DNA of 64,000 nt from Sphingomonas rosea (GTDB lineage: Bacteria; Pseudomonadota; Alphaproteobacteria; Sphingomonadales; Sphingomonadaceae). Where the stretch lies: the NCBI RefSeq assembly GCF_039538065.1, contig NZ_BAABBR010000001.1, positions 1,898,501 to 1,962,500 of the forward strand, read 5' to 3'. Of this stretch, positions 1-9,003 are shown piece by piece (the stretch's first letter is position 1; each line of letters opens with the position of its first letter). Below the pieces are notes generated by a model that saw nothing but the letters and a program-made list of their open reading frames with translations, made no database searches and had not been told where the DNA came from. A program made the translations under genes and the position numbers.

Positions 1-31
1 CCGAGCCCGCGCCAGACGGAGCGGTCGGACC

Positions 32-1420
32 CTAGCGGCCGTCTCCGCCGAGCACCCGGTAAAGCGTGACCGCGTTACGCGCCTGCGCAAGCCGGACGGC
101 GGTGAGATTGCGCTCGGCGGCATAGGCCGAGCGCTGCGCGTCGAGGGTCGAGAGGAAAGGATCGATCCCCTCGCGGTAGCGGGCCTGGACAAGCGTCAGG
201 TTCTGGAGCGTCGCCGCGACGTTGCGCTGGTTGGCCGCGACCCGCTCGCCCACGGTGCCCTTGTCGGCGAGTGCGTCGGCGACCTCGCGGAAGGCGGTCT
301 GGATCGACTGCTCGTAGCTCGCCACCGCCGCGTCGCGCTGGGCTTCGCGCAGCCGCACGGTCGCGCGCCGGATGCCACCCGAGAAGATCGACTGGCGCGC
401 GTCGGCGGCGGCGGAGAAGGTGAAGGCGCCGCCGCTGAACAGGCCGGTCAGCGTGCTGCTGGCAAGGCCAAGGAGCCCGGTCAGCGAAATGCTCGGGAAC
501 AGTGCGGCGCGGGCCGCGCCGATCTCGGCATTGGCGGCGCGAAGCTCGAATTCGGACTGGATGATGTCGGGGCGGCGCAGCAGGACCCGGCTGTCGAGCC
601 CGACCGGGAGCGCCGCGACGCTTGCGGCAGCCTGTTCGAGATTGGCGGGGAGCAGCGAGGGGTCGATCGGTGCGCCGACCAGCAATTGCAGGAGATTGAC
701 GTCCTGCGCCCGGAGCGCCTTCTGTTGCGCGAGGTCGGCGCGCGCGGTCTCGAGGATCTGCTGCGCCTGGAGGAGATCAGTGCGCGGCGCGATGCCGCCC
801 TTCAGCCGCGCTTCGGTCAGCGCGCGGGTCCGCTCGGCCGACCGGACGGTGTTCTCGGCGATGAGGAGGAGGCTCGTGTCGGCGGCATAGGTCAGCCAGG
901 CGTCCGCAATGTCGCCGATGAGCGCGATCCGGACGCCGCGCTCGGCCGCCGTGGTGGCGAGGAGGCGGTTCTGGTCGGCGCGGGTCAGCGACGCGAGGCG
1001 GCCGAACAGGTCGAGCTCGAAGGAGGGAAGCAGGCTCGCCGATCCGCCGACGCGCACCCCGTTGATGTTGCCCTGCGCGTTGCGGCGGGGCGTGACGTCC
1101 ACCCCTGCGGCTGCGTCGAGCTGCGGGAGCTGCGCCCCGCGCGTGATGCCGACTTGCGCCCGCGCGGCGGCGATGTTGGCGGCGGCAATCCGCAGGTCGC
1201 GATTGTTCTGCAGCGCCTGCCCGATCAGCGTCTGCAGCCGCACGTCGCGGAACACGTCGCGGTGGGTGAAGTCGGAGAGAGCCGGAGCCTCGGCACGATA
1301 GGGATCGCCGATCGGGAAGCTGGCGGGGACGGGGGCGGCCGGCCGATTGAGCTGCGGATCGAGCGAGGTGCAGCCGGCGAGGAGCGCGACCATCGTCAGC
1401 GCGGAAATGCTCTTCTTCAC
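32..1420 (-). CDS. RND efflux outer-membrane channel lipoprotein (OprM/NodT family)
   Basis: Outer-membrane factor of a tripartite drug efflux pump; it should form the trimeric exit duct through the periplasm and outer membrane. The 462-residue protein opens with a lipoprotein signal whose lipobox LLAGC puts the lipidated cysteine at residue 17, followed by two long repeated outer-membrane-efflux domains rich in Ala, Leu, Gln and Arg (LRIAAANIAAARAQVG, and later EIGAARAALFPSISL). The start is GTG at 1420, which overlaps the stop of the pump gene (GTGA at 1417-1420). The frame stays open far upstream, but the lipoprotein signal fixes the real start. It is the last gene of the operon. Confidence 0.93.
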   Translation of the reverse strand: MKKSISALTMVALLAGCTSLDPQLNRPAAPVPASFPIGDPYRAEAPALSDFTHRDVFRDVRLQTLIGQALQNNRDLRIAAANIAAARAQVGITRGAQLPQLDAAAGVDVTPRRNAQGNINGVRVGGSASLLPSFELDLFGRLASLTRADQNRLLATTAAERGVRIALIGDIADAWLTYAADTSLLLIAENTVRSAERTRALTEARLKGGIAPRTDLLQAQQILETARADLAQQKALRAQDVNLLQLLVGAPIDPSLLPANLEQAAASVAALPVGLDSRVLLRRPDIIQSEFELRAANAEIGAARAALFPSISLTGLLGLASSTLTGLFSGGAFTFSAAADARQSIFSGGIRRATVRLREAQRDAAVASYEQSIQTAFREVADALADKGTVGERVAANQRNVAATLQNLTLVQARYREGIDPFLSTLDAQRSAYAAERNLTAVRLAQARNAVTLYRVLGGDGR

Positions 1421-4400
1421 GCGGTCGCCTCCCCGGTCGGTGCCGCGGGCCGGCGGCGGAAGCGCCCGCGGATGAAGGTCACGCCCTCCTTCGCGCCGCG
1501 GCGGACAAGGACGAAGAACAGCGGAATGTAGAAGAGCGCGAGCAAGGTCGCGGTGATCATCCCGCCGATGACCGCGGTGCCGATCGCGATGCGGCTGTTG
1601 GCGCCGGCACCGGTCGAGATGGCGAGCGGCAGCACGCCGAAGATGAAGGCGAAGCTCGTCATCAGGATCGGGCGGAGGCGGATGCGCGCGGCTTCGAGAG
1701 CGGCTTCCATCACTGGCTTGCCGGCGCGTTCGGCCTGTTCGGCGAATTCGATCATCAAGATGGCGTTCTTGGCGGCGAGGCCCATGGTCGTAAGCAGGCC
1801 GATCTGGAGATAGACGTCGTTTTCGAGCCCGCGCAGCGTCACCGCGAAAACCGCGCCGACAAGCCCGAGCGGGATCACTAGCAGCACCGCGACGGGGATC
1901 GACCAGCTCTCGTAGAGCGCGGCGAGGCAGAGGAAGACGACCAGCAGCGACAGCCCGTAGAGGAGGGGTGCCTGGCCCGAGGACAGGCGCTCCTGGAACG
2001 ATGCGCCCGACCAGGCGACGCTGGTCCCGGGGACGGACTTGGCGAGCTCCTCCATCCGCATCATCGCCTCGCCCGAGCTGACGCCCGGCGCGGGGGTGCC
2101 CTGAAGCTCGAACGAGGGGACGCCCTGGAAGCGCGAAAGGCTGCTCGGGCCGGTGCTCCACCCGGTGCGGGCGAAGGCCGAGAAAGGGGTCATCTCGCCG
2201 CCCGACCCACGCACATACCATTGCCCGAGGTCGGCCGGGTCGGCGCGGTAGGGGGCGTCGCCCTGAACATAGACGCGCTTCACCCGGCCATTGTCGATAA
2301 AGTCGTTGACGTAGCGTCCGCCCCAGGCGGTCGCGAGGGTGTTGTTCACGTCATTGGTGCTGAGGCCGTAGGCGGTGACGCGCTGCGGATCGACATCGAC
2401 CTTGAGGTTGGCGACGTCGGGCAGGTCGCTGAGGCGCACCGAGGCGAGCTTGGGGTCTTCGGAGGCGGCGGCGATCAGCCGGTCACGCGCGGCCTGGAAT
2501 TGCTCGCGGCTCATCCCGCTCGAATTCTGGAGCTGCATGTTGAAGCCGCTGGTCTGGCCAAGGCCGCGGATTGCGCCGGGCACCAGCGCGAACACCTGCG
2601 CGTCACGGAAGCCGCGGAAGGCGCCCGACGCGCGCTCGACGATCGCCTTGGCGCTGTTCTCGCTGCCCTTGCGCTCGTCCCATGGCGCGAAGTTGATGAA
2701 GCCTTGGCCCGTGTTCTGCCCCGACGCGCCGCCACCACCGCCACCACCCGCGACCGTGAAGACGGTGGCGAGGTTCTTCTTCTCGTACTGATTGAGATAT
2801 TGCTCGATCTGCCGCTGGACCTGGAGCGTCCGCTCCTGCGTCGCGCCGGCGGGCAGGCGGAACTGGATGCTCGCCGCGCCCTGATCCTCGGTCGGGAGGA
2901 AGCTCGTCGGCAAGCGCTGGAACATGACCACGAGAATGACGCAGATCACCGCATAGATGGCGAGGAACAGCCATTTGCGCGCGATCACTTTGACGACGCC
3001 GCCCTCGTAGCGCTCGATCCCACGGCTGAAGGTGCGGTTGAACCAGTCCTGGAAGCGGTGCGCGGTGCGTTCGAAGACGTTGCGATCCTGTCGGCCGGCT
3101 GCTTCCTCTTCAGGCGTTTTGCGGGCCTTGAGAAGGGTTGCGGTGATCGCCGGGCTAAGGATCAGCGCGACCAGCACCGACAGGACCATGCAGCTGATGA
3201 TGGTCAGCGCGAACTGCTGGTAGATGACGCCGGTCGAGCCGCCGAAGAAGGCCATGGGCAAGAACACCGCCGAGAGCACCACCGCGATCGCGACCAGCGC
3301 GACCTGAATTTCCTTCATCGAGATCTCGGTCGCCTCGCGCGGGCTCATGCCCGGATTTTCCTCCATCAGCCGCTCGACATTCTCGACCACGACGATGGCG
3401 TCGTCGACGAGGAGGCCGATGGCGAGGACCAGCCCGAACAGGGTCAACGTGTTGATCGAGAAGCCGGCGAGATAGAAGACCGCGAAGGTGCCGAGGAGCA
3501 CGACCGGAACCGCGATCGCGGGGACCAGCGTCGCGCGCCAGCTCTGCAGGAAGACGAACATGACGATGACGACGAGGACCACCGCCTCGAGCAGCGTTTT
3601 GACCACTTCCTCGACCGACAGGCGGATGAAGGCGGTGGTGTCGTTGGCGTAGGCGACCTTGAGACCTTCGGGGAAACCGGACTGCAGCTCGGCGACGCGC
3701 GCCTTGATGAGGTCGGCGGTCTTGAGCGCGTCGGCGCCGGGGGCGAGGCTGATCGCCATGCCCGCGCCTGGATGGCCATTCACCCGGCTAATCGAATTGT
3801 AGCTTTCTGCGCCGAGCTCAACCCGGGCGACGTCGCGGACCCGGACGCTGGCGCCAGAGGGATCGGTCTTGAGGATGATGTCGCCAAACTGCTCGGGCGT
3901 GCGCAGCCGCGACTGGGCGGTGACGGTGGCGTTGAGGAGCTGGCCCTGCGGCGCGGGAAGCGCGCCGACTTCGCCCGCCGCGACCTCGGTATTCTGGTTC
4001 TGGATCGCGGTGATGACGTCGCTCGGCATCAGGCCGACCGCGGCGAGGCGCTGGGGATTGAGCCAGATGCGCATCGCGCGCGAGGAACCGAAGACGTTGA
4101 CGTCGCCCACGCCCTCGACCCGGCTGAGCGGATCCTGGATGTTCGAGGTCAAATAGTCCGACACGTCGATGTTCGAGCGCTGGTCGGTCTCGTCATAGAC
4201 CGCGACGATCAGCAAGAAGTCGGGGTTCGACTTGGTGACCCGGACGCCCTGCTGCTGGACCTGCTGCGGAAGGCGGGTGAGCGCCTGCTGGACTTGGTTC
4301 TGCACCTGGACCTGCGCGGTGTCTGGGTCGGTGCCCTTGGCGAACACCGCCGAGATGCTGACGCTGCCGCGCGACGACGATGTCGAGGAGAAATAGAGCA

Positions 4401-4623
4401 ATCCGTCGATGCCGGTCAGCTGCTGTTCGAGAATCTGGGTGACGCTGTTCTCGACCGTCTCGGCCGAGGCGCCAGGATAGGTCGCCCGGACATTGACCTG
4501 CGGCGGGGCGACGTCGGGATATTGCTCGACCGGAAGCTGGGTGATCGCGCCGATGCCCGCGAGCATGACGATGATCGCGAGCACCCAGGCGAAGATGGGG
4601 CGCCGGATGAAGAGCTGCGACAA
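1417..4623 (-). CDS. RND multidrug efflux pump, inner-membrane permease (AcrB/HAE1 family)
   Basis: Proton-driven inner-membrane transporter that exports hydrophobic compounds with the adaptor and channel encoded beside it. At 1068 residues it has the usual HAE1 length. It begins with the family signature RRPIFAWVLAIIVMLAG, carries the proton-relay pair Asp407-Asp408 in GLLVDDAIVVVEN (same numbering as E. coli AcrB), and has AKNAILMIEF in the second half for the partner lysine. A run of seven glycines lies in the second periplasmic part, near residue 635. The start is TTG at 4623, four bases past the adaptor stop, chosen because the product then starts exactly where family members do. Confidence 0.96.
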   Translation of the reverse strand: MSQLFIRRPIFAWVLAIIVMLAGIGAITQLPVEQYPDVAPPQVNVRATYPGASAETVENSVTQILEQQLTGIDGLLYFSSTSSSRGSVSISAVFAKGTDPDTAQVQVQNQVQQALTRLPQQVQQQGVRVTKSNPDFLLIVAVYDETDQRSNIDVSDYLTSNIQDPLSRVEGVGDVNVFGSSRAMRIWLNPQRLAAVGLMPSDVITAIQNQNTEVAAGEVGALPAPQGQLLNATVTAQSRLRTPEQFGDIILKTDPSGASVRVRDVARVELGAESYNSISRVNGHPGAGMAISLAPGADALKTADLIKARVAELQSGFPEGLKVAYANDTTAFIRLSVEEVVKTLLEAVVLVVIVMFVFLQSWRATLVPAIAVPVVLLGTFAVFYLAGFSINTLTLFGLVLAIGLLVDDAIVVVENVERLMEENPGMSPREATEISMKEIQVALVAIAVVLSAVFLPMAFFGGSTGVIYQQFALTIISCMVLSVLVALILSPAITATLLKARKTPEEEAAGRQDRNVFERTAHRFQDWFNRTFSRGIERYEGGVVKVIARKWLFLAIYAVICVILVVMFQRLPTSFLPTEDQGAASIQFRLPAGATQERTLQVQRQIEQYLNQYEKKNLATVFTVAGGGGGGGASGQNTGQGFINFAPWDERKGSENSAKAIVERASGAFRGFRDAQVFALVPGAIRGLGQTSGFNMQLQNSSGMSREQFQAARDRLIAAASEDPKLASVRLSDLPDVANLKVDVDPQRVTAYGLSTNDVNNTLATAWGGRYVNDFIDNGRVKRVYVQGDAPYRADPADLGQWYVRGSGGEMTPFSAFARTGWSTGPSSLSRFQGVPSFELQGTPAPGVSSGEAMMRMEELAKSVPGTSVAWSGASFQERLSSGQAPLLYGLSLLVVFLCLAALYESWSIPVAVLLVIPLGLVGAVFAVTLRGLENDVYLQIGLLTTMGLAAKNAILMIEFAEQAERAGKPVMEAALEAARIRLRPILMTSFAFIFGVLPLAISTGAGANSRIAIGTAVIGGMITATLLALFYIPLFFVLVRRGAKEGVTFIRGRFRRRPAAPTGEATA

Positions 4624-4626
4624 GTG

Positions 4627-5886
4627 CTAGCGCCCGCCGCCGCCGCTGCGCGCGCCACCGCCAGCACCGGCCGCACCTGCCTGACCCGGCGGCGGCGGCG
4701 CGATCTTCTGCGCCGCGCTGGCCGGCACCGGCTTGATCGGCGCCTTGTCCTTGAGCGTTCCCAGACCTTGCGTGATCACCTTGTCGCCGGGCTTGATCCC
4801 GCCGGTGATGACCCAGTCGGTGCCATAGGTCCGCTCGGCCACCACCTTGCGTCGTTCGGCCCGGTTCTGCGGACCGACCACGAACACGAAGGCGTCACCG
4901 CCGATGTCGCGCTGGACCGCGCTTTGCGGAAGGAGGATGGCATTGGGAGTCACCGCCTGGGTGAAGAAGGCCTTCACGAACGACCCCGGAAGAAGCGTGC
5001 CCTGCGGATTGGGGAAGCTCGCGCGGAGCGTTACCGTGCCGGTGCTTTCGTTCACCACCACTTCGGAGAACTGGACGGTGCCGGTGTAGCCATAGTCGCT
5101 GCCGTCATCGAGCTTGAGCCGGACCTGCGTGCTTCCGGGGGTCACCCCGCCGCTCGCCAGCGATCGGCGGAGCGTGGTCAGGTCGGCGGCCGACTGCTGG
5201 ATATCGACATAGATGGGATCGGTGCGCTGGATCACCGCCAGCGGGTCGGTCTGGTTCGAGCTGACCAGCGCGCCCTGAGTGAAGAGCGAGCGACCGATCC
5301 GCCCGCTGATCGGCGCCTTGACCGTGGTGAAGCGCAGGTTGATCCGCGCGGTCTCGAGCGCGGCATTGCCCTGCGCGACCGAGGCGGTAGCCTGCCGGGC
5401 CTGCGCGGCGGCGTCGGTATATTCCTGCTGGCTGACCGCCTCGATCTGCGCGAGCGGGCGGTAGCGATTGGCCTTGGCGCGGGCGGCTTCCGCGGCGGCG
5501 CGGGCGCTGGCGACATTGGCCGAGGCTTGGTTGACCGCGGCGCGGTAGAGGCTCGGATCGACCTGGTAGAGCGGCTGGCCCTGCCGGACGTAGGAGCCTT
5601 CGGTGAATAGGCGACGCTGGATGAGGCCGCTGATCTGCGGTCGCACTTCGCTGGTCTCGTAGGCGACCGCGCGGCCGCCGAGCTCGGAGACCAGAGGGAC
5701 CGAGGTGGTCGTCGCGGTGATGAAGCCCACCTGTGTCGGTCGCCCGCCGGCACCGCCACCCGGTCCGCCGCGTTCCTGCGCGCTCGATTGGTCGCTGCAC
5801 GCGCTCAAGGTGCCGAGCATGAGCCCGCCACTGGCGATAAGAAGGATGAATTTGGCGGCCGGCAGCCCAAGCGCCCTGGTCGTCAT
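4627..5886 (-). CDS. RND efflux periplasmic adaptor lipoprotein (AcrA/MFP family)
   Basis: Membrane fusion protein linking the RND pump to the outer-membrane channel. The 419-residue product has a signal peptide ending in the lipobox LSAC (cysteine at residue 30), then a Gly-rich linker, a barrel-sandwich half (AYETSEVRPQISGLIQRRL), a coiled-coil hairpin rich in Ala and Arg, and the second half-motif (VKAPISGRIGRSLFTQGALV). The C-terminus is Gly/Pro/Ala-rich. I chose ATG 5886; the frame can extend to a TTG at 5907 but the ATG gives a better-formed lipoprotein signal. First gene of the operon; no regulator gene is adjacent. Confidence 0.94.
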   Translation of the reverse strand: MTTRALGLPAAKFILLIASGGLMLGTLSACSDQSSAQERGGPGGGAGGRPTQVGFITATTTSVPLVSELGGRAVAYETSEVRPQISGLIQRRLFTEGSYVRQGQPLYQVDPSLYRAAVNQASANVASARAAAEAARAKANRYRPLAQIEAVSQQEYTDAAAQARQATASVAQGNAALETARINLRFTTVKAPISGRIGRSLFTQGALVSSNQTDPLAVIQRTDPIYVDIQQSAADLTTLRRSLASGGVTPGSTQVRLKLDDGSDYGYTGTVQFSEVVVNESTGTVTLRASFPNPQGTLLPGSFVKAFFTQAVTPNAILLPQSAVQRDIGGDAFVFVVGPQNRAERRKVVAERTYGTDWVITGGIKPGDKVITQGLGTLKDKAPIKPVPASAAQKIAPPPPGQAGAAGAGGGARSGGGGR

Positions 5887-5920
5887 CAAATCTGTTTTCT
5901 TCCGCAACCTGACATTCGGT

Positions 5921-5939
5921 AGCCGTCCTAACGACGGCT
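5921..5939. promoter_or_regulatory. Inverted repeat upstream of the RND operon (candidate operator)
   Basis: AGCCGTC (5921-5927) and GACGGCT (5933-5939) form a perfect 7-base inverted repeat around a 5-base centre, and the symmetry extends to 9 of 10 bases. It lies about 35 bases upstream of the adaptor start in the 213-base gap between divergent transcription units. The position suits a repressor site, but no cognate regulator is encoded nearby, so the role is inferred. Confidence 0.35.
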
Positions 5940-6099
5940 GCCCGACATGGCTCCCCCCCGATTGCCGCCACTGGTCGAAAAGCCGTGTGCGACGGATTGA
6001 GAAGATGAACCCTTTTTCACTCCCGTCCGGGCCGGTTTGTCACTATCCGGGAACCAAAGGCGGGCAGTCGCTCGTCTAAATTTCTCTCAACGGTCGTCG

Positions 6100-7110
6100 A
6101 TGTCGTCTCCGCAAGTTTCCGTCCTGATCATCGTCTACAACCGCGAGCGTTTCGTCGGTCAGGCGGTGCGAAGCGTTCTCGGGCAGAGCTTTGGCGACTT
6201 CGAATGCGTCGTGGTGGACGATGGATCGACCGACTGCACGGTCGAGGTGGTGCGTGCAATCAACGACCCCCGGCTGAAGCTCGTCGTCCAGCCGCGCAAC
6301 GCCGGGATCCCGGTCAGTCGCAACCTCGCGCTCGACGAGGCTCGGGGTGAATATATCGCGTGGCTCGACAGCGACGACGTCTGCCTTCCCGATCGCCTGG
6401 CGGTGCAGCGCACGTTCCTCGAGCGTCACCCCGACATCGACCTCGTCGGAAGCGCGGCGCGGACCGTGACCGAAACCGGGCGGCGCCGGCCCGGCGGGCG
6501 GATCCAGCCCGAGCGGCACGAGCAGATCAGGCCGCTGCTCCTGTTCCGCTCGCCCTTCCAGCAATCCTCGGTCTTCGGCCGCGCCGACGCGATCAAGGCG
6601 GTGCCCTACGATCCCACCTTCCCGGTGTGCGAGGACGTCGACATGTTCGCCCGTTTTTCCGAGCATTACCGGGTTGCGAACCTGCCGCGTTTCCTGGTCG
6701 AGCGACGGGTCCATGGCGGCCAGACCATCCGCAGCAACGTCGAGCCGATCGTCGCCATGCAGTCGCGGATCAGCGCCCGCTTCCTCGATGCCATGGGCGT
6801 CGACCATTCGCCCGAGGACCTTCGCCGCCACGTCCTCCTCGGCGGCTCGTTCAACAATGCGATCTGCGACGAGCTGCTGGCCTGGGCGGAAGGGTGGCTG
6901 CGCCGTCTCAAGGAGGCCAATCGCGCGAGCCGCCTGTTCGACGAGGCGGCCTTCGCGGCCTGCATCGACCGGGTCTACATCAAGGCGGCGCGGCGGCTGA
7001 TCGGCGCCGACGTCGGCTCGGTTGCGCGCTTTGGCGGCCGCGCCTGGCGCCACCGCTCGGCCATCCTGCCCCTGATGAAGGCCGACCTCCTTCCTTTCGC
7101 CAAAAGATGA
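6100..7110 (+). CDS. Family 2 glycosyltransferase
   Basis: Cytosolic GT-A-fold glycosyltransferase, probably acting on a surface polysaccharide or glycolipid. The 336-residue protein has the GT2 opening VSVLIIVYNRERFVGQAV at residues 6-23, the nucleotide-binding VVVDDGSTD, and the DXD-type metal motif WLDSDDV. The start at 6100 (MSSPQVSVL) was preferred to an upstream ATG at 6037 because it places the fold at the usual distance from the N-terminus. Its ATGA overlap with the next gene (7107-7110) indicates translational coupling. Acceptor and donor cannot be read from the sequence. Confidence 0.88.
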   Translation: MSSPQVSVLIIVYNRERFVGQAVRSVLGQSFGDFECVVVDDGSTDCTVEVVRAINDPRLKLVVQPRNAGIPVSRNLALDEARGEYIAWLDSDDVCLPDRLAVQRTFLERHPDIDLVGSAARTVTETGRRRPGGRIQPERHEQIRPLLLFRSPFQQSSVFGRADAIKAVPYDPTFPVCEDVDMFARFSEHYRVANLPRFLVERRVHGGQTIRSNVEPIVAMQSRISARFLDAMGVDHSPEDLRRHVLLGGSFNNAICDELLAWAEGWLRRLKEANRASRLFDEAAFAACIDRVYIKAARRLIGADVGSVARFGGRAWRHRSAILPLMKADLLPFAKR

Positions 7111-8234
7111 GCGGCCCGGTCCGCATCGCCTTTCCGCTGATCGGCGGCGGCCACCAGGCCTATCACACCGTGCCCGTCGCCTGCGCCTTGTCGCAACGGC
7201 CCGGCGTCGAGGTCGTGGTGTTCGCGGGCGATTCCACCGTCCGCGCGGTCGCTGAGGAGATTGCCGGTAACCTCCCGGGCTCGACGGTCCGCTTCAGCGA
7301 ATTGCGCCGCTCGAAGCTCGCCGACGGGCTCGGGAGCCTGCTCGGCAAGTCGTCGCTCGGCAAGGAGCCGATGCTGTGGCGCAATCGGCGCGAGCTCGGC
7401 GCCTTCGACGCGATCGTCACGCCCGAAGTCACCTCGTCGCGCCTCCGTAGCATGGGCGTCACGAGCCCGAAGTTCATCTGTATCCCTCATGGCGCGGGCG
7501 ACCGGGCGGTGTCGTTCGAGCCGCGTTTCCAGCGTTTCGACCGGCTGCTCGTTGCCGGCGACAAGACCGCGCGCCGGCTCGAGGAATCGGGCGTGCGCCC
7601 CGACCGCTTACGGATCACCGGCTACCCCAAGGCCGAATATGTTCTGCGGGTGGCGGCGAGCCGGCCGCCGCTCTTCGCCAACGACCGCCCGACCGTCCTC
7701 TACAATCCCCATTTTCTCGGCCGGTTGTCGTCGCTCGGGCAGGCCGAGGCGATCGCCCGCGCGATCATCGAGCAGACCGAGTTCAACCTCGTCCTCGCGC
7801 CGCACATCCGGGCGTTCGAGGATGCCGACGCTTCGACGCGTGCCCGCTGGCAAGCGCTCGCCATTCCCGGCCGGGTGATCGTCGACACGGGTTCCGAAAA
7901 GCTCATCGACATGAGCTACACCGCGGCCGCCGACATCTATCTCGGTGACGTCTCGAGCCAGGTCTATGAATTCCTGCTGCTTGGCCTGCGCCCCTGCGTG
8001 TTCGTCGACGCGCACCAGGTCGATTGGCGGGACGACCCCGATTACGCCTTCTGGCGCCTTGGCGACGTCGTTTCGCCAGGCGATGCGGCTGCTGCGTGCC
8101 AACAGGCGCGGGCGCGCCACGCCGACTATCGCGTCGCGCAGGAGATGGCGGTGGCCGAGACATTCTCGCCGACCGCCGGTGCGGCGGCACGCGCAGCGGA
8201 CGAGATCCTCGCCTGCGTCGCTGGCGGGGCTTAG
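7107..8234 (+). CDS. CDP-glycerol glycerophosphotransferase-like protein
   Basis: A 375-residue soluble protein with the GT-B-like layout of the TagB/TagF (CDP-glycerol transferase) family. An N-terminal Rossmann half contains IAFPLIGGGHQAYH. The C-terminal half contains VLYNPHFLG and the diagnostic DIYLGDVSSQVYEFLLLGL, resembling the family's D-x-S-S-x-x-Y-E-F nucleotide-binding site. It is coupled to the GT2 gene by ATGA, so the two probably build the same cell-surface structure. Substrate unknown; many such proteins in Gram-negative bacteria transfer phospho-alcohols onto polysaccharides rather than making teichoic acid. Confidence 0.72.
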   Translation: MSGPVRIAFPLIGGGHQAYHTVPVACALSQRPGVEVVVFAGDSTVRAVAEEIAGNLPGSTVRFSELRRSKLADGLGSLLGKSSLGKEPMLWRNRRELGAFDAIVTPEVTSSRLRSMGVTSPKFICIPHGAGDRAVSFEPRFQRFDRLLVAGDKTARRLEESGVRPDRLRITGYPKAEYVLRVAASRPPLFANDRPTVLYNPHFLGRLSSLGQAEAIARAIIEQTEFNLVLAPHIRAFEDADASTRARWQALAIPGRVIVDTGSEKLIDMSYTAAADIYLGDVSSQVYEFLLLGLRPCVFVDAHQVDWRDDPDYAFWRLGDVVSPGDAAAACQQARARHADYRVAQEMAVAETFSPTAGAAARAADEILACVAGGA

Positions 8235-8235
8235 C

Positions 8236-9003
8236 TCAGATCCCCGCGTACCAGGCGTAATCGGCGCGATCTTCCCAGAAGCCGCCCTTGCCGAGATAGA
8301 GATTGTCGAGCCGGTCGCGCGCCTCGATCCGCATCACGAACTTGGCGTGCTTGTAACCCAGTTGCCGCTCGACCCGCAGCCGCACCGGCGCGCCGTGCGG
8401 GATTCCGAGCACGCCGCCGTTCATGTGCGTGGCGAGGATCGTCTGCGGATGAAAGGCGTCGTTCAGATCGATCGATTCATAATAAGGGTTGCCGCCGCTG
8501 TCGTCGGCGCAGTGAAAGACGATATATTTTGCCCGGCTCGACAGGCCCGCGGCGCGGAGCAGCGGGCCGAGCTGCGGCCCTTTCCATTCGCCGATCGCGC
8601 TCCACCCCTCGACGCAATTGTGCATGGTGATCTGCGAGCGCTGCGGGGCCTGGGCGAGCTGGCGGAGCGAGAGTTGCAGCGGCTTGGCGACCAGCCCGTC
8701 GATCACCAATCGGAAGTCCGCAAAGGCATTCGCCGCCAGCGCCTGATAGGCGGGCGAGGCGGGCATGCTGTTGCCGTTCACCCGGAACACCGGCGACATG
8801 TCGAGCCGGCTATATTCGCGCACCAGCGCATTCTCGCCGCCGACGACCCGCTGCGCGCCATAATGCAGCTTCTCGGCGCCCTCGAGGAAGCGGCGGAACT
8901 GCGGCTGGCTGTTGAGCTTGTCGCAGCCCGCGAGCGTCAGCCCGCCGCCACCCAGCGCCAGGCCGCGCAACAGGCCGCGACGGTCGAACATCGTGTCGCT
9001 CAC
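8236..9003 (-). CDS. Tat-exported molybdopterin-dependent oxidoreductase (sulfite oxidase fold)
   Basis: Periplasmic molybdenum enzyme of the sulfite-oxidase/MsrP fold, 255 residues. It starts with a Tat-type leader (FDRRGLLRGLALGGG, then LAGC). The molybdenum-ligating cysteine is in MHNCVEGWSAIGEW, and the cofactor-binding segment ends in GAPVRLRVERQLGYKHAKFV. The start is GTG 9003, overlapping the stop of the cytochrome gene (GTGA at 9000-9003); ATG 8991 is the alternative. Electrons should pass to or from the cytochrome b encoded just upstream. It is smaller than E. coli MsrP and its partner is not MsrQ-like, so the substrate is open. Confidence 0.85.
   Translation of the reverse strand: MSDTMFDRRGLLRGLALGGGGLTLAGCDKLNSQPQFRRFLEGAEKLHYGAQRVVGGENALVREYSRLDMSPVFRVNGNSMPASPAYQALAANAFADFRLVIDGLVAKPLQLSLRQLAQAPQRSQITMHNCVEGWSAIGEWKGPQLGPLLRAAGLSSRAKYIVFHCADDSGGNPYYESIDLNDAFHPQTILATHMNGGVLGIPHGAPVRLRVERQLGYKHAKFVMRIEARDRLDNLYLGKGGFWEDRADYAWYAGI

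Noticed and set aside
2221..5610. A 1129-codon plus-strand open frame opposite the RND pump genes
   Set aside because: It runs antisense to strongly recognisable AcrB/AcrA-family proteins, has low-complexity Arg/Asp/Glu-rich composition and no recognisable domain; it is a by-product of high third-position GC.
5887..5907. Upstream TTG start for the RND adaptor at 5907
   Set aside because: It adds seven charged residues before the lipoprotein signal; ATG 5886 gives a better-formed signal.
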